Shown in pieces: positions 22,411 through 31,111 of a DNA stretch of 64,000 bases. Position numbers and translations under genes: made by a program. The stretch is from positions 19,147,820 through 19,211,819 of the forward strand of contig NC_069670.1 of NCBI RefSeq assembly GCF_027244095.1, read 5' to 3'. The notes beneath the pieces are model-generated. The model saw only the letters and a program-made list of their open reading frames with translations. It ran no database searches and was not told the origin of the DNA. Numbering within the stretch: position 1 is the stretch's first letter; every line of letters begins with the position of its first letter. This DNA comes from Hemicordylus capensis (Eukaryota; Chordata; Lepidosauria; Squamata; Cordylidae).

Positions 22411-23939
22411 CCACTAAGCTGCCTCTACGTACCAAGCACCTTTCTTCCCAAATAGTAGCCAAAACGCAGCCTTAAGCTTTAGGAAAGGAAGGAAGCTTCC
22501 CTCCCTGCAATGCATGCCCCACAGCCATGTGTCCACATACACAGAGCATGTGCAGAGTGCCTCTCGCCCAAAAGCAAACATCCCTTGCCTTGAGCTCTCT
22601 CCCGTTGCCCAAGAAATGAAGGCCACCACACAGAAATCAGAACCACCAGCCTTGAGTTGCTGCAAAGAGACGCATGCTGGGTTTTCTATAGACAATCACT
22701 GCAAGAGAACGAAAGACCCTGGACTCGAGGAGTTGGGCAGGTGCTTTTCAGGGAGCCATCTCAGAAAGTGTCGATGTGTAGGGGGAAAAGCCACGGTAAC
22801 TGCCTCCCAAAGGTTTACCAAAACACGGGAGACAGGCCACCAAAGAAATGCATCCTTCCCTCCAGCTTATAAGGGGGGGGGCAAAAAAGCAAGGAGGGGG
22901 AAACAGAATCTGGCTGCTGTCAAAAAAAAGCACCAATGATCCCTAGCAACTCTGGCCGATGACTCATACAAGGTGGGGATGACATGGCCTGCAGCCAGAG
23001 CAGGATGTTCTCCCTCCCCAAGAGAGACAAAGGTGGCCTCCCTTGGGGCATGCTGGGAGAGAACTCTGTCCATGCCCGGGCTCAGGGGGCACAGCCCTGC
23101 AGGAGTCTAAAGCAGGCCTTTAGCAGGAGACAGTCCCATTTAGGAAGCAGACACGCCCTTGTGGGGGGGGTGCTCTTTGCCCCCCCAGCAATGTCCTCTG
23201 CTCTGTGCAGGGAGGGATCTCATCACCTGCTTTTGAAAAAACTCAAAACTCAGGCTGGCCAGTTCTGGGGCTGGGGCGCCACCCCGAGGCCAAAGGCGAT
23301 GAGCGACACAGTCTCCCCAGCTGGGTCTGAAGAGGGGCTGCACCCACCGCTGGAGACAGCGAGCAAGAGCAAGACCTGGTCTCCAAAGTGCAGCAGACAT
23401 CAGGCTGCAAAAGCAACAGTTCCTCGGCGGAGCTGGAAGACGCCGGCGCCAAACAGCTCTGCCGAGGGGGCCCCTTCCCAGCCCCAACGCCCCCCTCTCC
23501 CGCCAACTGGCTTCAGGCCTTTGCTTGCCACCCTCCTCCTCCTCCCTTTCCCTCTCCTCCCCCCCCCAATCGGAGAGAGCGCGCCTGAGGCCATTTCGGA
23601 CTCCAAAGCCGGTCTCCTGCGATCCATCGGATGCCAGACGGCGCAGCGCACACAGCCCCCTGAGTGGCGGCCCTGCATTTCGCTCCCTCGCTGCCCCCTT
23701 CCAGCCCTCCGCTGGCAAAAGCTCCGAGGCAAGCAGCAGATCAGGCGGGGGAGCCCAAGCTGTGGGGCTACCTGCGCCCCCTGGAGACCCTCCCCACGCC
23801 TGCCTGCCTGCCTCTGGCTAGTGAACGTAGCAGGCGGCGCGGACTCGCCTCCGCGGAAAGTGGCGCTCGCAGCTCCCCCCAGAAGGACCATCGGGAGGAG
23901 GCTCCTGCAGCTGGCGGCGTCCCTCCCCTTCAGAGCCAT
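22411..23939 (-). other. First-exon module C with signal exon 23849-23939
   Basis: The minus strand has ATG at 23939, then MALKGRDAAS, a hydrophobic PMVLLGGAASA and FRG, ending after 30 codons plus one base. The intron begins GCGAGT instead of GTGAGT, so a GC-AG intron would be needed. From 22411 on, the module aligns with module A (7405-9140). I see no V or C2 exon downstream before module B', so this exon is either an alternative distal first exon or an orphan. Confidence 0.45.
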
Positions 23940-24520
23940 CCCTTCATCGCTCAGCTGCCCTCCTTCAGACTCCGAGGACTCTTCGGGAATCCAGAGCCGG
24001 GATCAACGGCGCCCCGGGCGCAACTCCTGTCCAGGCTCCCGGCGGCCGCAAGGCGCAAAGTTTGCAAGCAGGCGAGCGACTCACCTGACCCATCCACGGA
24101 CGCCTCCACATGGGGAGGCCCCGAGGCCCCCCCTCCACCCCGGATCCCACCCTGGCCTGAGCACAGAGCGGAGTTCCCCCTTCCCCATCCGAGAAGGGGG
24201 GTGCTCCCTCCGAGCCAGAGGTCTCCTGCAGGGCGCGAGCCCCCCCCCCCCCGCCTCCCCACACCCCGCTTCTCCCCGCAGATCATCCCGCCCTCCTCCT
24301 GAGAGAAAGGACAGCTTCTGTCTCGCCTGGCACGTCCTCCTCAGTCCGCCGCCGGCTAGAGGGCTGCAGCTGCTGTGTTCTGATCACCTCTTTCCTCACT
24401 TCTCCCTCCGAATGAATGACGCCCTTTTAATGCAGCTGCGCCGAAGCCGAAGATGGGCGGGACGAGCTACCCGCAGGGTCGGTTCTAGGGGATCTGGCGC
24501 CCAGATGCCACACTCTGTTG
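23250..24520. promoter_or_regulatory. CpG-rich tract over signal exon C
   Basis: A GC- and CpG-rich stretch covers module C's first exon and about 550 bases upstream of it. A second minus-strand donor-like site (GTCAG before GTGAGT, exon side ending at 24085) could end a 5' untranslated exon. The long open frames on both strands here are a by-product of base composition. Confidence 0.4.
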
Positions 24521-24638
24521 AGCGCCCTTAGTTATTGTAGAAAAATAAAAATTCGAAATACAATTAGTGTGTATTCTAAATTTAATACACAAAGATTTTA
24601 TGTAATTATGTACATAGCATTGTATACAATATAATTAT

Positions 24639-24640
<2 letters not shown>

Positions 24641-24685
<45 letters not shown>
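24641..24685. repeat. (ATT)n microsatellite
   Basis: About 15 uninterrupted ATT units directly at the tail of a minus-strand SINE. Confidence 0.9.
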
Positions 24686-24868
24686 TTGCATTTATATCCC
24701 GCTCTTCCTCCAAGGAGCCCAGAGTGGTGTACTACATACTTGAGTTTCTCTTTCACAACAACCCTGTGAAGTAGGTTAGGCTGAGAGATAAGCGACTGGC
24801 CCAGAGTCACCCAGCAAGTCTCCTGGCTGAATGGGGATTTGAACTCGGGTCTCCCCGGTCCTAGTGGG
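24686..24868 (-). repeat. tRNA-derived SINE
   Basis: Reverse complement of the 5797-5995 family, from the tail atatcccgctcttcctccaa to the head at gggtctccccggtcctagt. The (ATT)n tract is its tail. Confidence 0.75.
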
Positions 24869-25429
24869 TTTCAGGCAGATTGGGAGGAAGATACTGCATG
24901 GGACGGAAGTCTTAGGAAGAAGGCTGAAGATGGAGTCAGAGCTGAAGGAGGAAGGGCAGGCAAAGAGCTAAGGTGCCTGTTCCCTTTCAGGAAGTCAGTT
25001 TACCAGGGAAGAGAGTCATTGCTGGCTAGAAACTGATGACCTGGGGAATGGCTACCCACTTTTAATAGTTAATTTGTTTAATTGTTTATCATGTTGTGAA
25101 CCGCCCTGAGCCATTTTGGAAGCCATTTTATTTATTAGAAGTCTAATAAATAAAATAAAATAAAATGAAGAGAGACCAGATTGAGGACTGCAAGTATTCA
25201 AGCAAGCCATCAGGGAACAGCAGCCAAGCCTGTTTGAAAAATTCAAGCCAGAAGAATCCATCCCAGCTGTCAGAAGGCAGGCCTGGCTCAGAACCATCCA
25301 AGGCCTGTGGCATTTAAAGGGATAGCACACCTTTGTCATCAGCTTCGGTGATTGCCACTTGAAAGGACAATTAGGGGGAACTGATGGAAATGTCAGTTAC
25401 AGATTCAAACTGATACAACAGGAGGAGAG
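24869..25429. other. No gene seen; SINE-like tail at 25075-25166
   Basis: Contains gaaccgccctgagccatttt and an AAATA-rich tail, typical of a SINE or LINE 3' end. Nothing else is recognised. Confidence 0.4.
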
Positions 25430-27000
25430 CTGGTCTTGTGCTGGCAAGCATGACCTGTCCCCTAAGCGAGCTCCACCCTAGTTGCATATGAATGGGACAC
25501 TTGATGTGTGAGCACTGCAAGAGATTCCCCTCAGGGGATGAAGCTGCTCTGGGAAAAGCAGAAGGTTTCAAGTTCCCTCCCTGGCTTCTCCAAAGATAGG
25601 ACAAGATTTTTATTTTATTTTATTTTTAATAGGACAAGATTTTTTTTTTATTGAACCAACAAACTACCAAAGCATACAGTACGTTGCCAAAGCACAATTA
25701 TATACAAAGTGGTTGTTTGTACACGATATATCTGCAAAGATTTACACACAATGATTTGGAAACCCACAAGGTTATGAAGTATATGCAGGTAGTACTGTAA
25801 CTGGGGGGGGGGATTTCAAGGCACATCAGGTAATGGGGGGGGGTTATGTCCGACGTCCATTTCCACAATTTGTCCCATTGCTGTTTAGAAGAGATACTCT
25901 TGTCTTTTTGCACATAACCATACAAACTTTTCCAGAAGAGATTTACTGTCTCATCTGCGTGAACTTCTTGGTCGCGTCTTCCCTCCCTATTCCTATGCAG
26001 GTGCATTGCATAAATGACATACAGGTTTACTAACCTGATTACGAGAAGGGGAACGTTCCAGTTCCCTACTATGAGAGCACCCGTTCTGTCCTTTTTCCTT
26101 GAAGGTTTCTTTCTGGGACCTCGAAAGGAGGTTCTATCGCTCAAACCCGATGTTAGTTCTTCCCAAGTCTGTTTTTCCAAATCAGGCCACTCTAACAGCT
26201 GGCTTACTCCCTGCCACACTCTTTTGGCTACCACACACTCTTTTAAGAAATGTCAGTGGGTTTCCCTGAATGTTTTCCCTAGCTCACTAGCTTTCTGTTT
26301 GCAGGTGATTTTAGGGCACTCTTGCTGGTCTTCTGGGAGCCATGGCTTAGCCGCATTAAGTGGTACTACTTGATGGTATAAGCGCCACCTTGTTTCCCAT
26401 AAATGGAAAGGGACTTTTTTCTCCTTAAAGAGAGCAATAGGATGATCAGGTTGCAACAAGTACTGTGATGTGCAGTGTTTGTAGCGTTTACGTTCTAAAT
26501 CGGGTTTTAAGAAACCCACTTCTAGAATCTCTCCATAAATTGTTTTCCTCAGCTGCTTAACTGAGGAGGATCCTTTAAATAGATCCGGTTCAACCTTCCA
26601 TTTTTTAAGTGTGAATAACAAATCTCTCAAGTAGTCCGGGTGTTCTCTTTTTAATACTTGTGTGATATAACCATTGAAATATCCTTTCCCCCACCATGCT
26701 ATGCCCCATGCTGACTTGCACCAATGCAGAGCGAAAAGCGAGACCCAGGTTTTTTGCAAGAGGTTGGACATATTATGGACATTCACGAAAATCCAGTTTC
26801 CAAAATTGTAGGACATGAATTCAGTTACAAAATAGGGTTGCAGGGCAGGTAGGGCTAGGCCTCCCCACTCAACCTCCAAAGATAGGGCTGAGAGAGATTC
26901 CTGCCTGCAACCTTGGAGAAGCTGCTGCCGGTCTGTGAAGACAATACTGAGCTAGACAGACCAATGGTCTGACTCAGTATATGGCAGCTTCCTATCTTCC
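25430..27000 (-). repeat. 'acataggaagctgcc' family repeat split by a LINE
   Basis: The two halves (25430-25600 and 26874-27000) together make one minus-strand copy of the family seen at 16652-16975. The break point falls at ctccaaagatagg, which is duplicated on both sides of the LINE. Confidence 0.75.
25601..26873 (-). mobile_element. LINE 3' part (L1-group-like), inserted in a repeat
   Basis: Minus-strand translation gives WGGLALPALQPYF, KTWVSLFALHWCKSAWG, WRLYHQVVPLNA and a tail HWF-like/VVAKRVWQG block, the layout of the C-terminal third of L1/Tx1-type reverse transcriptase proteins. The 3' end is T-rich on the plus strand (poly-A on the minus). A 13-base target duplication (25588-25600 and 26874-26886) is intact. 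The element is 5'-truncated and carries more than one frame interruption. Confidence 0.7.
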
Positions 27001-27223
27001 TACACGCAAATAATGCGCCATGCACAGTGTGGCACACAAAAACATTATATCTCACTTCCAGCCCCTCACCTCTGGCTCTGACTTTACAAGAAGTAAGGTC
27101 TCCAGGATAGCTGAGAAGAGATAAGTATCTGCCTCTCAAGCTATATTATTTATGGCATATAGAAGAACAGGTTCATTTCTCATGGGGTTATGAAATCTCA
27201 TGGCTCCTCTGTCCCTTACAGAT
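27001..27223. other. No gene seen
   Basis: Short unassigned stretch between two repeats. Confidence 0.4.
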
Positions 27224-27440
27224 TATTATTACATTTATATCCCACTCTTCCTCCAAGGAGCCAAGAGCGGTGTACTACATACTTAAGTTTCTCTTTCACA
27301 ACAACCCTGTGAAGTAGGTTAGGCTGAGAGAGAAGTGACTGGCCCAGAGTCACCCAGCTAGTTTCATGGCTGAATGGGGATTTGAACTCGGGTCTCCCCG
27401 GTCCTAGTCCAGCACTCTAACCACTGGACCACACTGGCTG
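27224..27440 (-). repeat. tRNA-derived SINE, near full length
   Basis: Reverse complement of the SINE family, ending in agcactctaaccactggacc, the A-box end. It marks the left border of duplication copy 1. Confidence 0.75.
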
Positions 27441-27445
27441 AGGAG

Positions 27446-27720
27446 ACCTCTCTCCTGTCTCTCCATTGTTGCCTCTTTTCCAGACTAAAAAGCCCCAGAT
27501 GCTGTAGCCTTGCCTCCTAAGGAAGGAGCTCCAGGCCCCTGATCATCTGGGTTGCCCTCTTCTGCACCTTCTCCAGTTCTACAATGTCCCCTGGAAGACA
27601 CGGTGACCAGAACTGGACAGAGAACTGCAAAGGGAGCCTCACCATCTACTTGTAGAAAGAATAACAATAATAGCAGTTTTCTTTTCAGTCCCCTTCCTAA
27701 TGGCCCTAATGGTGAAAATG
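27446..27720 (-). mobile_element. CR1 LINE 3' fragment (copy 1)
   Basis: The plus-strand text gcctcttttccagactaaaa, then 'cccctgatcatctgggttgc' and 'caccttctccagttctacaa', is the reverse complement of the well-known CR1 3' end. It is truncated on its left by the SINE at 27224-27440. Confidence 0.65.
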
Positions 27721-28662
27721 GGTGTATAAATATTTGTTGTCGTAGTCTCCCTGGAGGTGGATTCCGGCCAAGGAGTGACCCTTCTAGTGGGAATGGAGGA
27801 CTAGAAACACATTTGGAAGAAGACCCCCCTGTCATTCCCGAAATGTTGGAGGGTGTGTTTTTCCGGAAGCATCAGGGCCGGTGATCACTCTGGATGGTAG
27901 AGGGAGATCCACCTGTATACGGAGTCCTCTTTGGATGAGCCGCTGCTCTAGGAAGGAGCCTGTTGTATTTGGTACTCCGAAAGGGAGGTGTCCTTGGGGA
28001 CTCTGGAGTTCACAGCAGCAAAGAAGGGAGTTCTGGGCACTTTCCAGATTTCATGCTGTTCAGCAGTAAAATGCTTCCACCTGGCAGGATTGTTTTGGAA
28101 ACGTAAATAGCTTGTGCAACCCTCCTACAATGGGAACATACAGCTTTTCTCTTCTTTTTTTTGAATGCTCATGCAATGTTGTAGGACTAAAATGCAAGGA
28201 TGAAATCCAAAAGAAGGCATCAGAAATGTCAATGTCACATTGCTTGGCAGAGCAGGGACTGCCAGGTGGAAACACAGGCAGCAGACTGAATGGACATGTA
28301 GTGACACTGTTGTAGTGCGTCCTCTGGAAAGTGCCCTGGAGGTGGGAAGGGTCTCCCAGAAGGGATTTGGGACAGTGTCCCTCTAGCCAGAGTGGGGCCT
28401 CTTGGGGGAAGGGAGAGACCCCCGGAAGAACTGCAGGTGCCCCAAAGTTCCAAGGAGGGCCCTCGACTCCAGAGGACCAGTGGCCATTGAGTTGGCCGTT
28501 AGCTGGTGATGCAGCCCCCTTTGTGACATCACCCGTCGCTACGGGGTCCTGGGGCAGGAATCCTGGCTGGCTCCTCTGAATGAATGTGAGAGTGCAAGAG
28601 AGCGGGAGTCTGAGAGAGCGTCTGTGGCAGCGAAAGTTATTTAGAGAGAGATTGGGCGCGAT

Positions 28663-28697
<35 letters not shown>

Positions 28698-29399
28698 TTG
28701 AGTAGAGAGTAGAGGAAGGATAGCGAAGCGATTTGAGGCGGGGATTTGTTTGGGATAGGGTGGGGGGAGGCGGTTGGGGTTGGTTTTAGCTTCTGTTAGC
28801 TTTTAGATTTTGTTTTTCTGATAGAGTTAGGTTTAGTTAGATTGTAGTTAGATTGAGTTAGGTTTCTTGGGTTTGACAATATTCTTTGGAGAGGGAGGGA
28901 TTGGGAGGGGGTTGGGGTTTGTCTTGTTTTTGTTTGGGGAGTTGTTGTTTTTTGCTGTTTTATTTGAGTTAGATTGAGTTAGGTGTTAGTGTTAGTGTAG
29001 GAATCTTTCATCGTCGAGGAACAGCGATCCTGCTTATTATGTAAGTATTGATTTAATTTTTCCATTCCATGTCATTTATAAATATTCCATGTCATTTATT
29101 TATATCTGCTGAAAGTGTGTTTTAGTTTTTCATGTAAATGTATTGTACTATTTGGTCAAAGACCGTAAATAAATACATTCAATTCAATACCCTGATCTCC
29201 AGGCATTGCATGTTGGGCGATGTAATTTTTATCCCCCAGCTAATTAGCAGAGCACTGAAGAAGCAAAACCATCCAGTTAACAGTGTTGTTTGTAGAATTT
29301 AGTTCTTGCGGCTATTTATAGAAGACACGGGAGATTCTTGTAGAATAAAAGACGAAGTCAGTTGATTGGTGAAGTACACCTTGGAGAGGAAAGACCTAA
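27721..29399. other. Unassigned stretch, with a C-poor GT-rich tract at 28640-29010 (copy 1)
   Basis: No credible exon was found. 28640-29010 has very few C on the plus strand: (GA)n runs, then repeated tagttagattgagttaggt-like text. 29090-29195 ends with ggtcaaagaccgtaaataaa, a LINE/SINE-like tail, so the tract may belong to an unrecognised element. The same text lies at 46641-48328. Confidence 0.4.
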
Positions 29400-30689
29400 T
29401 CCTCCATCTAAAGATCTACATAAGGAATAGGTAGGGAGAGAGAGAGGTTTCCATCTGCTCTCTAAGAGGAAAGGAAGGGATTCTGAGACTCAACAGGAAA
29501 TAGCAGAGGAGTCATATCAGGTTCCTGAAGAACATCTCAGTAATATTAACAACTTAGTATTGATATTTGAATTTATTAAGAGTTCTAAATCTCTTATCAA
29601 TCCATCCTTAAGAACCACTTTTAAGATCTGGAGAAAATGGCATAAAATTCCTACCTCCATATCCCCCCTTGTTATCCATTTGTAGTCATCCTACATTTCC
29701 AGCTTTAGACTCACCTTCTCGATTTCTTGGTGGTTTTGGAGGTATTGCAAATAGATTAAAGGATTTTTATTATTTGGATAAGCCAATTGATTTCAAAACT
29801 ATTCTGGAGAAGTTCATGAATAAGCATTACTATTGGTTAAATTTTCTTCTGTTTCAGTCCTTTATTTTACATCCTGATATCGTTAAGCAGGCTAAGAGGA
29901 ATTTGACTATGTTTGAGGAATTAATATTGAAGGCTTCATAAATTTCTAAGGGATTTATTTCTAGATTATACGAGATTCTAATAATTCAAACAGCTGATCC
30001 ATTAATTGGCCTTAGGTTGGCCTGGGGAAATGGCCTACAACAAACTATTAGCGACTCACAATGGAATTGAATACTGAAATGGAAGCTGGTGTTTTCTACC
30101 TCTTCCCGACTTAGAGAGAATTTTGTGAAGCTCTTTCACAGGTGGCATTTGACCCCTTCCAGATTATCCCACATTCATAAGAGTTGGTCCCCGCTATGCT
30201 GGAACGGCTGTGGAAATAGGGGAACATACTTCCATTTATGGTGGTCTTGTCCCCGTATTTTCTTCTTTTGGACAGAGGAATTTTTAGAAATGGGTACAAT
30301 TACACAACAGAGGTTAGATATGAGAGCAGAGTTGGCTCTATTAAATGTATTTTTGGGAGCTAATTTGGCACTATTATCTAAGGATCTTATAGTTTTCATG
30401 TTAACTGCAGCTAGATTATCCATTGCACTATACTGGAAGCATAAAACCATGTCTTTGACATCTTGGTATCAGTCTATGTGGCATATTGCCCTATCTGAAA
30501 AATTGACCCATCTTATTGGTCTTTTTTCATGATATGGTCGGATTTTATTGTGTTCACAAATCAAGATAATTTCAGTCATTCTCCTCCATCTAATGATTTA
30601 CATCTCTGGAAGGATGGTTAATGGATGTCATTATGTATCAGTTTTACTATTCATGTTGACGTATTGTCTGATTAAATAAAAATTTAAAA
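29400..30689 (+). mobile_element. L1 LINE, 3' half with ORF2 C-terminal remnant (copy 1)
   Basis: Translation shows RWHLTPSRLSHI, then SPLCWNGCGNRGTYFHLWW, the Cys-rich C-terminal motif of L1 ORF2 protein. It ends with taaataaaaatttaaaag. The reading frame is interrupted before 30089 (stop after LILKAS at 29939), so the copy is inactive. Confidence 0.8.
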
Positions 30690-31030
30690 GGGGGAAGGGT
30701 CATAGAGTAGAGACAGGTTGAACCATTTGAGGATACCCAAAGGTTGGTGCAAAAGGTCAATGCACTGAATCCCGTTTCCGAGACCCCTCCTCTGGGCAAT
30801 GCCTTGGTTAATCCATCTGCCAGCATCTCTTCTGCTGGGCAGTGCTTCGACTGGACCACCCCTTTCTCTTGCAAGTCTCGACCATAGTGGTACTTGATAG
30901 GAACGTGCTGGGTTCGAGACCTGCTTTTCTCCATTTGGGAGATCTGGATACAACCTTGGTTATCCTCAAACATCACTGTGGGCTTTGGTGCCTCAATTCC
31001 ACAGTCCAATAGTAGTTGGAATGTGCTCCA
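30690..31030 (-). mobile_element. Fossil Ty1/copia-type LTR retrotransposon fragment, RNase H region (copy 1)
   Basis: The minus-strand translation carries the copia RNase H signature: FEDNQGCIQI, RTQHVPIKYHYGRDL and EMLADGLTKALPR. Only this end of pol is present. It is a broken remnant, older than the segmental duplication since both copies hold it, and it ends about 80 bases before the first visible MROH-like exon. Confidence 0.75.
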
Positions 31031-31111
31031 TCTGCTCCCTCTCGCCCACCCAGCCCCATAAACATTCCTGCCCAAGGGCCTCGTCCTCACTGTCTTCCTG
31101 CTCTCTTCTAG

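Noticed and set aside
22984-24531. A 515-codon plus-strand open frame
   Set aside because: It runs through the CpG-rich tract and is full of Pro, Arg and Ser with no domain. The opposite strand and other frames are equally open, and the minus strand explains the segment as a first-exon module.
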